The position numbers and the translations under genes are program-made. Of a stretch of DNA of 64,000 nucleotides, positions 1-12,286 are shown one piece after another. This DNA comes from Triglochin maritima (taxonomy: Eukaryota > Streptophyta > Magnoliopsida > Alismatales > Juncaginaceae), in NCBI GenBank assembly GCA_963682175.1, contig OY821788.1, forward strand, positions 12,480,001 through 12,544,000, read 5' to 3'. Numbering within the stretch: position 1 is the stretch's first letter; each line of letters starts with the position of its first letter. The notes under the pieces were generated by a model. It had not been told where the DNA came from, searched no databases, and saw only the letters and a program-made list of their open reading frames with translations.

Positions 1-364
1 AATTGAGTGCTTGAGAGATTAAGATCTTTGGAGCATAGAAGGGTTATTATCTAGATTCTAACCTCGTATTAGAGATTGATTGACTAGCTTCGATCTCTCT
101 AATTTTGTTTAGTGTTTGTTGAACACTTAGAGAAATTCTGAGGCGATTTGACGTGCAACTAAACTTCCTATTGGTAAAAGGGATTTGATAATCCTCTAGG
201 TATGATCCAATCTACGTATTTCAATATTAATTAGTATAATAAACATATTGAAAAACAAGTAGGCATTTTTTGTACATCAAATAGTTGAAAAATATGAAAA
301 CCGATCATAATTGCTTGTAAAATATTTTTAAAATATACACAAGTATAGAGCACAAAATCCAAAA
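1..364 (+). mobile_element. C1 5' LTR, 3' terminal part (Ty1/copia)
   Basis: This stretch matches about 18780-19141 nearly base for base, and that copy is the end of the same element's 3' LTR. The match ends just before a primer-binding site, so this is the last part of a 5' LTR. By comparison with the 3' copy the whole LTR is about 2.04 kb, so roughly 1.7 kb lies upstream of the window. The LTR ends in ccaaaa here and ccaaca in the 3' copy, so the terminal CA has mutated in this copy. A ~2-kb LTR recalls the Angela/BARE branch of Ty1/copia, but I cannot fix the lineage. Confidence 0.85.
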
Positions 365-365
365 G

Positions 366-376
366 TGGTATCAGAG
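366..376 (+). other. C1 primer-binding site (initiator tRNA-Met)
   Basis: The sequence tggtatcagag begins one base after the LTR end. It matches the complement of the 3' end of plant initiator tRNA-Met, the usual primer for Ty1/copia reverse transcription. The match decays after 11 bases (tttt follows instead of c). Confidence 0.85.
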
Positions 377-1300
377 TTTTTTGTTCATATTTTCAATAAT
401 TAGGTTATTTAATAAGGTTTAGTTTGTCGTCTCTTAATTGAATAATTCAAGTTTTACCCTTTTTCGAGTCCTTTTTTATTTTTGATGGATGCATCATATT
501 GTAATAATGAATTTTTATGTTTCTTATTTTCCTACATTAGCCTATACTGTTAGAAGAAATGTTAACCACTAAGGTCAATGGATCAATTCTGATTTTTAAT
601 GTAAAATAAAGAAAATCGGGAAAATATGACTGTTTTATCGATTTAATTCTGATTGTTCTTTTGAGATTTTTAACTGTTTTAAGACATGTCATATGGGTGT
701 TAGAATAAATATTTTGAGTTATGTCTAATTTTGTAAAAACTTTGTTTGTTTTAAAAGATTATTTTACTTGGAATCGACAAAATAAAAGAAGAGCCAATAA
801 GTTTTTTTTCCTTAAAGTTTTTCTTTTGGGAATTTAGATAGACTTCGGTTCAAATGTTTTTATATTTTGAATTAAGGATGCTTGAATCATTTTAAAGGAT
901 TTCAAATGATTTTTGAATTATTTAATTGAGAGATGAATGATCAACTAAATAGTGTAAAATAGTATATGTACATATTGTTGCACTTGTTCTCTTTTGCAGG
1001 AATAAGTGAGTTTATATATTCCAATCGAAGCCATATGTGAATGTATGATTTGTATATCATTACTGTAATTGATTATTCACAAGCACTTATGTATTAAAAA
1101 CCATTTATTTATGAGTCCTTATGCACGGATGCAGGGCATCCAAGACACGCTACCTTTTTGAAGGTAGTGTTTGTCCTCTCTGGCACTATCGTAACAACTC
1201 CTGTTCCCCTATTGACCCCTCATTTTTATACAGGGGGTTGTCATTTTTAAACACGGTATTTGTAATCATTTGGAAGTGTATTTCAACACTTCTGGGAGTC

Positions 1301-1305
1301 CTTTT
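1301..1305. repeat. S2 left target-site duplication (ctttt; right copy 2849-2853)
   Basis: The five bases ctttt abut both ends of the S2 solo LTR. Removing S2 plus one copy restores a continuous gtccttttt-acgttggggg sequence resembling the neighbouring repeated leader motif, which supports the boundaries. Confidence 0.9.
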
Positions 1306-2848
1306 TGTAGGTTCCTTATGGGTTGCCAATTCTAATCACTTTTAAGCTTAAATCTCTACCTAAACAATCAAAGATGCAGCGGAAACAATTTAAACAAAGG
1401 TAGAGAGAAAAGCAAGAAAACCATAAAGATGACCCGAAAGATTTTTATAGAGGTTTGGCCTCCCGCCTACTTCCTCTCTTGCAAGCTCCACTTGACTTCG
1501 CGAGATCCGCCTACGACTTCACTATATGCTTCCCATTCTGGGCCGGGAGACAACGCCTTTACAAAGCAAGCTCCGCGAACAACCTTGCAAACTTGGTTTC
1601 CTTCTCTCACATTCTGAGAGGGATGCTTCGGGCTTTCACCGAAACCTATACTTCTTTTGACAACAAAATTGAGTGGAACAACACTCTCTAACTTGAGCAC
1701 ACTTTGAGTGAATTAAGAATTGATGACTAAAGTGTGAAGTTTAGGCTTGGAGAGTATAAGTTTAGGGAATTGAAAGCTTGGGAGTTTCTCTTAGATGTAT
1801 ATGACAGTACGGAGTGTAAGAGCTCTTGAATTGTGTCTTGGTAACACCTATTTATAAGTTCTAAGAGAGTTATAGCCGTTGTGACATAATTAGAAGTTGT
1901 TTCTGTAAGATACACAAAACAAAATTTAGCAGGTCACAGTTCGAGTTAAGTTCGGTCGACCAAAACGGATCAAACAGTCGACCGGATGACGTCCAAAAAA
2001 AATGTCCAAAAAAGTCCAGAGACGTCTAGGAACAAAATGATCGACCGAACTGGGGTTGGTCGAACGAACAAAACTATAACTTAGGTTCACTTAATTGAAC
2101 GATCAAACTAAATGTGTGACGATCAACCGTTTAGGCAGTCCAGAATAATTCTCCAGGAAAGTCCAGGGACAACGGTCAAACAAGAGGGTTGGGTCAGTCG
2201 ACTGAAAACAACTGCCACTATGGGGTTGTCAAAATGTTTATGTTCGGTCGACCAAAACAAGGTCCACGGTCGACCGGTGGTCACTTGTATTTTTGGGGTG
2301 TGGATAAAAATGTAAATACGACTGTTGGTATAATACGACAAGTCTAACGGTGAAATGACACATGTAGACGGTCAATCAAAATGTTCAAAACGCTTGACTG
2401 GTTTAACACTATTGGCTAACAGATTAACTGATCCAATCGGTCAAACGGAGAACTCGTTCGGTCGACCGATTTTGCTCAGACAGTTTAGGTTTAGGTTTTA
2501 GTGTTTTCTGGTCTAAGTTTGGGTGACCTATTGAAGTCAAAAAAATGTGAGATTTTATATGGGACTTCTATAAGGAACCCAATGTCTATGTGAATGGATT
2601 TTAACTCTTGTATGCTCAAGATTACATAGATTCCTAAGACTCAAAAGAAATATAAAATTACATGTCTTCAAAAGCTTGATTACATGTCTTGACTTGAATT
2701 CCTTTCTCCCTTGAGTCTTGATCATCTGTCGATGTTAGCACAAAGCAATATATATGCTATCCAATATGTGTGCTACACTACATTTGATTGTGATTAAGAT
2801 TAGGTTGATTAAATCATCAAAACATTGATTAGAGCAAAAAAGCCAACA
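1306..2848 (-). mobile_element. S2: reverse-oriented sirevirus-like solo LTR
   Basis: A 1543-bp sequence starts tgtagg and ends ccaaca, which is TG...CA on either strand, and is flanked by perfect 5-bp duplications ctttt (1301-1305 and 2849-2853). On the minus strand it begins TGTTGGC and matches the LTR of S1 (9473-14358) along its length, including a TATA-like box whose plus-strand form is tatttataag near 1850. No internal sequence lies within the duplications, so it is a solo LTR left by LTR-LTR recombination. It carries several copies of the palindrome GGTCGACC or variants of it. Confidence 0.9.
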
Positions 2849-3800
2849 CTTTTTACGTTGGGGGTTGTCCTTTTTAAGTAGGGGGTTGTCCTTTTTACGG
2901 GTGTCCTTGATGCTCGCGTCCACAAATCATTTTTCTTTATTTATATGCATGCATATGAGAGGACTTTTAGATATAGGACTTGCACTAGCCATTTTAAATT
3001 CGAATTGAGAGATGCATGTTTATATTATGAAATATTTAAATCCATTATGCAAGATGAAGAAGTGAAGGTCAAGAGAAGTGGGAACATATAAATTCACACT
3101 AATATGTGTGAATGGATTTATTTTATGTTTGTGTGCCTGACATGTATGTGATTGAATGAATTGTTAGGATAGGTATGAATGTATGCATGACCACCTAAAT
3201 TCTAATATCACATATAAATTGTTTAATTGTCCAAACTAAAAATTAAGAAGTTCTTTATTTCTTATTTCATCCATTAGAAGTCATTGATTGAGGGACATTC
3301 TGCTCACCCTTTGCGGAAGATAATTTCCTCCATCTTTGGAAATAGTGGGAGATATAAGGATATTCATTGTTGTGCCATCAATAAGTACATGAAGTGAGTT
3401 TCACCCTTAGTGGATACCAAGTGTATTTGTTCATGAATACAATGAATAATCGTATCTCATATCAAATGAAATAAGTTTTCTTAACAAAACTAGGAACCCT
3501 CGCTCGGTTTTGGGAAATGAAATTTTTCTTAGGAGGATTGCACAAATTCTCTCTTAATTGAAACGACAAGAATCATAAGAGTTTGATAAATGCAAAAGTT
3601 TGCAAATTTTCAAAATAGTTATGATTAGAAAATGTTTCTTACCTTGAGTTTATGACATATTCGATAGCCCTTAGCTAGTCTATGCTATGAATGATAGGAT
3701 CTTGTATTACTGCAATTATGGACAAATTTCTTTATTTCCAACACAGATTTTTATAAACATAAAAATTGACATAAAAACCTTTATAAATTATTTTGTACAA

Positions 3801-6800
3801 ATGTCAAACATTCAACCCATTGTGCGAGCTATGATTGAAAAACATCAATTGGCAAATGATGGCTCCAACTTCAATAGCTGGCAGCTCAAGCTCAACTCTC
3901 ACATTTTGGATGGTGAAATCCCAAAATTAAGTGAGAAGGCAACCGATGGTGAGAAAGAGGCTGCAGTGGGAAGACCAAGAGATCCAAGTTCACGGTCTAA
4001 TGCTAGCTTCCATGGGTGACTCACTTCATGCGAAATACTTGGACTTAAAACCCAAGAAGACCATGGAAGCTCTCACGAAAATGTTTATGGATAGTGATCG
4101 AAATGAGCGCTATAAGGCCACCATAGCACTCACAACGTGCCACATGAAGGAGGGAACATATGTGTCCATGCATTTTCTCACGATGCAAGGATACATTGTG
4201 GAAGATTTGATTCTTGGCTCTCTAGCCCCATCATACAAGGACTTCATCGTGCATTACTATGTGTGTGAAAAATGGGTGAGTCTTGAGAAGCTTCATAACG
4301 CTCTCAAAATGGTTGAAGTTGATATGGGCAAAGGCAAGGACAAGAATATTCTAGTCATTCATGGTGGAAGTAGAAAGATCGTCAAGAGTAAAGGGAAAGC
4401 CAAATTCACCAAAAAGGCATCAATCAAGGGCAAGGGAGTAGGAGGTGCTCATGTGAGTGCCTCAAGGGGGACTTCTTTGAAATCTCCAACTCCCAACACG
4501 GAGTGCTTTCACTGCGGTGACAAAGGACACATCCGGCCTAACTACCCCAAGTACAAGGAAAACCTTGACAATGGAGTGATTGAGCGTGAGTGCCCTAAAA
4601 AGGCAAAACGTATATTTGTTATTGTAATAAATATAGCTACCTCTATCCATGATTGGGTATTAGATACTGGATCTTATGCTCACATAATTTCCAATGTGCA
4701 GCAACTAAAGGATAGGAAGGACCTCGCAAGAGGAGAGATGATTCAGAAGGTCCGAAATGGTGCAAGCGTCGCTGTGATTGCACAAGACTCCGTGGATCTT
4801 GATTTATCTATTGGTTTAATTTTAAGTTTAAAGAATGTATATTATGTACCTTTGATTAGCAAGAATATTATATATGTGTTGTGTTTAGATTTGAATGACT
4901 TTATAATAAATATTTCAAATTCTTGCTTGTATTTATCGAAGAATGGAATTTTCTATGCAAATACTTTCATAAGAAATATAATCTATTTGCTTGAATTGAA
5001 TAATAGACAAGTTTTAAACATCAATAACAAAAGACATAAGACAGCTCACATGAATGATACAATCTTATGGCACTATCGCCATGGTCACATCAATGAAAAA
5101 CACATCAAGAAATTACAGGAAGCCAACCTTCTTGGTCCTATTGATTTTAAATCATTAAAGACATGTGAACCTTGCCTTACGGGAAAAATGACTAAGAGAC
5201 TTTTCAAAAAGAAAGGTCCAAGAGAAAGTGACTTGCTGGATTTGAAACATTCCGATGTATGTGGTCCAATGAGTACGAGTGCAAGCAATGGTTATAAGTA
5301 CTTCATTACGTTCACAGATGATTATAATCATTATGGTTATATTTATCTAATGAGAAAAGAAAAGTGAATCCTTTGACAAGTTCAAAGAATTCAAGAATGA
5401 AGTAGAGAATCAACTCAATAAGAAGATCATGTCTTTACAAATCGATCATGGAGATGAGTACTTGAGTACCAAATTTGACTCATTCTTAAAGGAGTGTGGT
5501 ATTACACCACAATGGAATGGTGTGTCCGAAAAGAGAAATAGAATATTGCTCAACATGGTTCGATAAATGATGAGTCAAGCTAAGTTGCCACTTTATATTT
5601 GGAGTTATGTCGTACAAGTTGCGACTTACACACTGAATAATATTTCATCCAAATCCGTAGATAAAACTCCATATGAGCTGTCAAGTGGTAAAATACTCAA
5701 GCTCAAGTTTCTCAAGATTTAGAATTGTGAGACAAGATTTAGAGTTTCTCAAGTTGACAAAACTTCAACCAAAAGTGGATAAATACTTTTTTATAGGTTA
5801 TCCTCGTGAGACAAGAGGATACTACTTTTGGCATAAAATCTCCAATCGAGTGATTGTCAAGTGGGATACCATATTCTTAGAGAATGAATTTCTCAAAAGA
5901 ATAAGAAGTAATGGGAGTAGAATTGTGCTTGAGGAAACTCAAGATACTCTACAAGATCATGATGTGAATGATAGCATTCAAGATCATGAAGGCCCAACTG
6001 AGGTTTCTTTTGTTAGTGGGAGTATGAGAGAACAACCCTCGCAAGCAATTGTGAGTGAAACTCAATCATCCCCACGTAGTGTTTGTTCAAGAATTTAACA
6101 TGAATAAATTCCGCAAGAAATTGTAGAAGAACTTCAAGAAGTACACAAGAAACCAATCGAACTTAGAAGGTCAATGAGGGAAAGAAAAAAACCCAATATG
6201 TATTTTGGACTTCACGAAATCATGGTACTCGATACCAATGATCCCTCGACCTTTCAAGAAGCAATGGAAAGGATGGAGTCCAAACTATGACTTAGTGCTA
6301 TGGAATCCGAAATACAATCCATGTATGACAATCAAGTATGAGACTTTGTTGAGCTTCGTCAAAGAAAGAAAGTCGTTCAAAATAAATGGCTTTTAAGAGG
6401 AAGATGGGCATGGATGGGAACTTGACAACCTACAAGGCGATGCTTGTAACAAAATGTTTCACTAGAGTTCAAGGAATTGACTATGATGAAACTTTTTCAC
6501 TAGTTGTCATGTTCAAATCTATTTGGATTATGCTCACTATTGTCGCATTTCATGATTATGAAATATGGCAAATGGATGTCAAAACAACGTTCCTTAACAG
6601 GAACTTGGAGGAGATGCGTACATGGTAGAACCTCAAGGTTTTGAAGATCCAAAGAATAGTGCGAAAGTATGCAAGCTTAAACGATCCATTTATGGATTGA
6701 AGCAAGCATCCAGGAGTTGGAACAAACGTTTTGACGAAGAAGTCAAAAAGATTAACTTCGTCCAAAGCAAGGAAGAACTTTGTATATACAAGAAGGTTAG

Positions 6801-7778
6801 TGGGAATCACGTAGTGTTTCTGATCTTATGTGTCGATAACATACTCCTTATGGTAAATCATATCCATTTGCTAGAGCAAACGAGAAGTTCATTGAAATCT
6901 GCATTTTCAATGAAAGACATGGGTGATGCTCAATACATCTTGGGAATCAAGATATATAGAGATAGACCTCGTAGACTCATTGGCCTAAGTCAACGTATAT
7001 ACATTGACAAGGTCTTGGAGAGGTTTAGTATCAACAATTCCAAAAAGGTCAGTGTGTCAACGAGTATGGGTGTGCAACTCAAGAAGTCTCAACGTGCAAT
7101 ACCACATACATGAAATATATTCCTTATGCTTCAGCAATAGGATCGATCATTTACGCGATGACTTGCACAAGACCCGATGTCTCGTATGCTTTAAGCGTGA
7201 CAACTCGTCATCAATCCAACGCAGGTCCTGATCATTGGACTTCAGTCAAGAATATTCTGAGGTACTTCAATCGGACCAAAGACAAGTTTCTTGTTTATGG
7301 ACAAAGGGAGATAATAGCCGAGGGCTACTCAGATGCGAGTTTCATGAGTGATCCAGACGATAGGAGGTCTCAATTAGGATATGTCTTTACTCTTAATGGT
7401 AGAGCCATGAGTTGGCGTAGTTGGAAACAGACCACTGCGGCCGACTCAACCACTGCTTCAGAAGTGATGGTTTTCGCTGAAGTGAGCAAGGAAGGAGTGT
7501 GGATTAAGAACTTCCATGAAGAGCTTGGAGCAGTTCCTTCGAGCAAAGGACCCATAGAGATGTTTTACGATAATAGTGTGTCTATCTCGCAAATCAATGA
7601 TCCTAACTAACATCACAAGGTGAATTACATGGATCGCAAGTACTTTGTCACCCATGATTTCATCGACGAAGGCAAAATAAATTTATTATGGGTGGATACA
7701 AAGAGCAACACAACTGATCCATTCACCAAACCCTTATCTCAAGCCAAAGACGAAATGTATTTCGAGTCCATATCTTGA
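3801..7778 (+). pseudogene. C1 Ty1/copia gag-pol polyprotein, decayed
   Basis: The ORF begins ATG at 3801 (MSNIQPIV...). Domains follow in Ty1/copia order. Gag comes first (frameshift near 3960), then a zinc knuckle CFHCGDKGHIRPN whose final cysteine is Y. Next are a protease with the WVLDTGS active site near 4652 and a pre-integrase HHCC region with WHYRHGHI and CEPCLTGK (5070-5190). The integrase core has a first D in FTDDYNHYG (frameshift at 5365), then a DHGDEYL motif and GVSEKRNR near 5520, followed by a stop. The reverse transcriptase at 6386-7110 has QMDVKTTFLN, SIYGLKQAS and a catalytic box CVDN in place of YVDD. RNase H follows (YSDAS, SWRSWKQ), ending near TDPFTKPL at 7720. Several frameshifts and stops, and the altered RT box, make it non-functional. 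It acted in the cytoplasmic virus-like particle and in nuclear integration. Confidence 0.93.
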
Positions 7779-7853
7779 TGAGTGATATGAAAGGGTTACC
7801 CTAGTTATTATAGTTTAATACATTGTGAATGTATGTGAAAGAAAACTTTGATT

Positions 7854-7866
7854 ACAAGTGGGAGAT
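7854..7866 (+). other. C1 polypurine tract
   Basis: The tract acaagtgggagat lies directly before the first base of the 3' LTR. This is the standard plus-strand primer arrangement in plant copia elements. Confidence 0.85.
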
Positions 7867-8731
7867 TAAAACGAATGTGTTCTAAAAGTTTAATTTTATA
7901 TGCCTTTTATTATGAATTGAATGTATAATATTTTGTTCCTTGATTAATGTATTCGTCTTTTAGAAGTGTTAAGGAAGATGCTCTTGGTGCTTAACCGTAG
8001 AGCTCTAAAAGATAATAGTTTACATAAATCAAAAATTAATTCACAATCATGGTGATTAACATGGGACATTGATTACCGAGACAAGATTATAATGTTGGTT
8101 AAAGGATATTGTAGCTCTACAAGTATTTAAGAACATGAGTATATGAAATGGAAAATATTCCTTTCATTTATTGAATTGACCTAACAAATGAAATATTATG
8201 GAATTGTGTTTGTGTCATTAATGTTTCATTGTGTCTTTGAATCCTAATATATGAGACTATATTTTTTCATATGAGACTATATTGTTTCACATGAGAAGTG
8301 TATAGTTTGATTACTATCAAAAGCTATCATTGAACATAGTGATAAAGATATTAGTTGATAATACGTGACTTGTATCGGAAAAGATGATATGTCAAAAGAT
8401 TATCATTGTCCCTCTTGACACGAGTGATGATAATGTTGGGCCCCTTGATAAAGCAAAGTTATAATGTGCACAGTGTAACTTATGTATAGTTACATATTTA
8501 TTATTTGTTGAAGAGATCAAGAAATGAATGCAAAGGACAGACACATTTATACTTTGTATAATATTCTTAATATCATGAGGCAAGGGAGAGACACAAGTGA
8601 TATTACTTATATCACTAAGTGGATCGTGTTTAGTTCAAGTGAGCAAAAGATCTATGTTATTTGGGTAACTATAATGTGTAGTTAGATACCGCTTATAGTT
8701 TATGATATAAAATGTTTTAAGTCATTGTCAA
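7867..8731 (+). mobile_element. C1 3' LTR, first segment
   Basis: The sequence starts taaaacgaatgtgttc directly after the polypurine tract. It parallels the solo LTR C2, which starts tgaagggaatgtgttc; the terminal TG is TA here. It is collinear with C2 up to the A1 insertion and resumes at 17968. The two segments add up to about 2.04 kb, against 2.08 kb for C2. Confidence 0.88.
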
Positions 8732-9472
8732 TGATTGACATAATATCACGCATAAATTTGTGTCTTGTATCCTTTATTTTTAGCCTAAGCAATGCTACGT
8801 AACGAGTTTTATGTTTAAGTTTCAGGAATAAACATGTTTGAGAAGTAGAAACTCAAAAAGAACTTAAAAGCAAGGAAAAGGACTAAGTTGCATGATTTAT
8901 GGACTGAGATGCAATAGAGAGGGACCCGGATGTAAACCAAGAGGACCAATAAGCAAATCAAGAAACTCCACATTATCATGAGGAGTATTTTGGCAATTAG
9001 ATCCGGGCCTAAACTCCACTAACCGATCGGAGTGCAACAGACATGAAGAAATCAAGCCAGACAACCACACCAAATCCAGACCCGATCCAGATTATATAGA
9101 CCGCCAACGGGCGGTCCAAGACCGCTGATTGGCGGTCGGCTCTGCTCCGGATCCGATAAGATTTAGGCGGGTTATGTATTAGAGTGTTTTATGTCTATTT
9201 TTAGTAGTGTATTAGTCCCATACCGGGGGATTGTCCCAGGTTACCTTTTTCTATGGCTATAAATAGAAATCTTCCTCCTCCTTTGTAATGCATCGCCTCT
9301 CTTGGTGGTCATCCTCTCTATTAGGAGTAAAGCCTTGGAGCAAAACTCTAGTGGAGAGAGGCTACTTGTAAGGTGAGTGAGCAATAAAAAATGTTTTGTT
9401 AGTTTCTTTGTTGTTCCTTTTAATTCTTGCATGCTTAGTTAACTTTGTTTGTTTTAATCTTCGTAGAATTAA
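8732..9472 (+). mobile_element. A1 Athila-like 5' LTR, first ~740 bp
   Basis: The sequence begins tgattgacat immediately after the target duplication gtcaa (8727-8731) and matches the intact 5' LTR of A2 (44111-45667) and the reverse LTR of A3. It contains U3, a block of inverted GGCGGTC motifs near 9100-9140, and a TATA box, and stops near LTR position 740 where S1 begins. The Athila-like assignment comes from A2, whose same LTR is followed by a tRNA-Asp primer site and Athila-type gag. Confidence 0.88.
9258..9265 (+). promoter_or_regulatory. TATA box of the A1 5' LTR
   Basis: The sequence tataaata occurs within a conserved context (ggctataaatag) found in each Athila LTR copy here. The equivalent site in the 3' LTR is 16873-16880, and reverse copies occur in each array unit. 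It probably marks the U3/R boundary region. Confidence 0.7.
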
Positions 9473-10101
9473 TTGGCTTTTTGGCCTTAATCTATGTTTT
9501 CATGATTTAATCAACCTAATCTTAATTATAATCAATGTAGAGTAGCACAAATATTGCATTTCATGTATATTGCTATGTGCTAACTTCTATAGGTGATCAA
9601 GATTCAAGAAAGAAAGGATTCCAGTCAAGATATGTAATCAAGCTCTATTAAAGACTTAGGAACATTGTGTAAATTGAGCATACTTGAGCTAAAATCAACT
9701 CACATACACACTAGGTTCCCTATAGAAGTCACACATAAAATTTCATATAATTTGGACTTCAACTTGGACCGAAAAACACCAAACCTTAACTTAAACTGTC
9801 TCCCACATTTGGTCGACCGAAACAGACCGTTCGGTCGACCGAGTGATCATATATATTGTTAGTGTTTTACTGCCTAAGTTCGGTAGACCGTCCAGACCTT
9901 TTCGGTCGACCGAGTAACAACATATTTCTGACCGCTTGTTTTATCGTATATACCCAACGGTCGTATTCGTATAATTCCTAAATACCCCAAATACATTTAG
10001 TGTATCGGTCGACCGAGGACCTTGTTCGGTCGACCAAACCTAAGATGTCTTGACAAACCAAAACTTCTTGTTGGTTTTCGGTCGACCGTGGACCTTGTTT
10101 T
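9473..10101 (+). mobile_element. S1 sirevirus-like 5' LTR, first segment
   Basis: The sequence begins ttggctttttggcc, lacking the leading TG(T) seen in the S1 3' LTR and on the minus strand of S2 and S3. It is joined directly to A1 LTR sequence (gaattaatt), so a few terminal bases were lost or overwritten. It carries many copies of the palindrome GGTCGACC (for example near 9812, 9832, 9908, 10006). It is interrupted at 10101 by C2. Confidence 0.85.
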
Positions 10102-12179
10102 TGAAGGGAATGTGTTCTAAAAGTTTTACTTTTAAAATGTCAATTATTATGAATTGAATGAGAAATCATTTTGTTCCTTGTTTATGTTATTCACCTTTTA
10201 GAAGTGTTAAGGAAGAGGCTCTTGGTCCTTAACCGTAGAGCTCTGAAAGATAATGGTTTACATAAAACAAAAGATATTCGCAATCATGGTAGTTAACATG
10301 GGACATTAATTACCGAGTTAAGATTGGCATGTTGGTCATAGATCATTGTAGCTCTACAAGTGAGTGACAACACGGGTACACAAAAGAGGAAAATATTACT
10401 TTTGTATACTGAATAGACCTAATAAGTAAAACATTATAGAATTGAGTTTTCTGTGTCATTAATGTTTTACTGGGTCCTTGGTCCTTTGATATGAGACTTA
10501 TATCCGATCACTTAAGAAATGCTTGATTAGACTAGTGTCTTGAGCTATCGATAAGTGTAGTGTAAAGGCTTTGGTTGGTTAAGTATGACTTTTGTTGGAG
10601 AAGATAGTTAGTCAAAAGATTATCATTGCCCCTCTTGATTGAGTGATGATAATAGTGGGCCCCTTGATAAAGCAAAGTTATAATGTGCACAATGTGATTT
10701 GAGTTAAGTCGCATATTTATAACTAGCTTAAAGAGATCAAGAAATGAATACTAATACAAAGATGACACAATACTACTTTGTGTGTATTCTTAATATCATG
10801 AGGCAAGGGACGGACACAAGTGGTGCACTCCATCACTAAATGGATCGGGTTTTGGTTCGACTGGAATTAAGACATCTAACTAATTGAAAGTTATAATGTG
10901 TAGCTAGATACCGTTTATAGCTTGTGATATTAAGCTCTTAATATCACTGCCAACTTAGTTTAGATCCTCCCATAGGTCACACCACAAAACTGGGAAACAA
11001 GAAATGGGGATTTTGAGTTCATAAGGTGTGTCGGGTTTCATGTAGAAAATATGACACATGGGGTGAACAAGTAAAATCAATTTTGTTGTGATATATAACA
11101 TAATTAGAATCATGATAAATTCATATGAGATGCATATATCATGGGGTGTAATAATTTATTGTTGCATAGGATAATATATTGCATAAGTTGTGAATTTTCT
11201 AAAACCCCTAAAGTCCAAATTTTGTTGGAAATAAATCCAAAATATGAAAAGGCAAAATCGGGTAAAAGTTCGGTAATCCGTTTTTGATTCGGTCGACCGA
11301 AGGTTTTGTGGATCGGTCAACCGAACGTGGAACGGATGGTCAGAGTTGATTGACCGAACTTGACCAAAGTAAATGGAATTCTGGTTTGGTATACCGAACC
11401 AGGAACGGTCGACCGAACAATGTCCAGTTCTGATATTTTCGGTTAACCGAATGGCATTCGGTTTTAGACACGGGTTCGTCCGATCGGTTAAGGAGATTTT
11501 TCTCCTTAAGAATCGGTCATCCGTCTAATGCACGTGAAGCCAAACGTGGCATATGCACGTGAAGCCCGATTGATTTTCCACCTTTGATAATTAAGAGATT
11601 AATTTGATCAATGGTTGGATTAGCTCCAAACTTGGTCAAACGTTTTGTGGATGCATGTAATACATTATGGAATTCGTTTGTGAGAGAAAATGTCAAGAAA
11701 ACGTGGCTTAAGAATAGCCATGATTGAGAGTAAGATTGGAGCCTATAAATAGGTCCTTATTCTCCTTAATTAAGCGAGTTTTTGCCAATTGTTTTCTCTC
11801 CTAATTCACCACAAAAGCCACGAAAATTCTCTTAAGTTTCTAAGTCTTTAGAAGGAGAAATCTCAGAGACTAAGGAAGGGGTTTGTAACTAGATTCTAAA
11901 CCCTATTGGAGATTGAGAGACTAGCTCTTCTCTCTCCGATCTTGTTTCGAGTTTGGTGAATACTCGGGGGCATCCGGCGCAGCGACAAGCATCCTCAACG
12001 TTTTAGAGAACTTCTAGGTATGAAATTCGGAGCCCATATTTGTTTTAATAAAGTTTTGGAACTAGTTATTGAAACAAACTGATGCATGCATGAAACAAAT
12101 CATAGAAAATTGTAATTGATCCTTATTGTGCATAAAAATATCGATAATATATATATCCAATTAAACTAGAAATCTTACA
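10102..12179 (+). mobile_element. C2: solo copia LTR of the C1 family
   Basis: A 2078-bp LTR starts tgaagggaatg and ends cttaca, with perfect 5-bp duplications gtttt (10097-10101 and 12180-12184). It is collinear with the split C1 3' LTR but divergent, especially in the final ~150 bp, so it is a related subfamily. A TATA box lies at 11744-11751. No internal sequence is present. Removing it rejoins the S1 LTR as ...ggaccttgtttt-ggtcgaccga..., an intact palindrome-bearing segment. Confidence 0.92.
11744..11751 (+). promoter_or_regulatory. TATA box of solo LTR C2
   Basis: The sequence tataaata occurs in the context gcctataaataggtcc, about 435 bp before the LTR end. The equivalent region of the C1 3' LTR (near 18675) is the degraded tttaaata. 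No other core element is clear. Confidence 0.6.
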
Positions 12180-12184
12180 GTTTT

Positions 12185-12286
12185 GGTCGACCGAATTTAA
12201 TCATGTTTGTCAACCCAGAAGAGTGTGTTAGTTTTCGGTCGACCGAACCTATCTCAGTGTTCGACCGATAACTTAAGTGTACCTAG
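12185..12286 (+). mobile_element. S1 5' LTR, second segment
   Basis: This short LTR segment lies between C2 and the reverse solo LTR S3. It carries two full GGTCGACCGA palindromes and ends in cctag, which is nearly repeated as ccaag after S3. Confidence 0.8.

Larger units (their letters stand above)
377..3800 (+). other. C1 long untranslated leader, split by solo LTR S2
   Basis: The leader between primer site and gag is about 1.9 kb once the 1306-2848 insertion is removed. It is AT-rich and shows no convincing coding region. It carries three copies of a G5-T2-G-T-C-T5 type motif (near 1226, 2862 and 2880), all close to the S2 insertion site. Such a long leader is unusual for Ty1/copia and may include further unrecognised insertions. 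Confidence 0.55.

Noticed and set aside
366..376. tRNA gene fragments at tggtatcagag sites (also 14361 and 45674)
   Set aside because: Only 11-20 bases match, each sits directly after an LTR end, so they are retrotransposon primer-binding sites.
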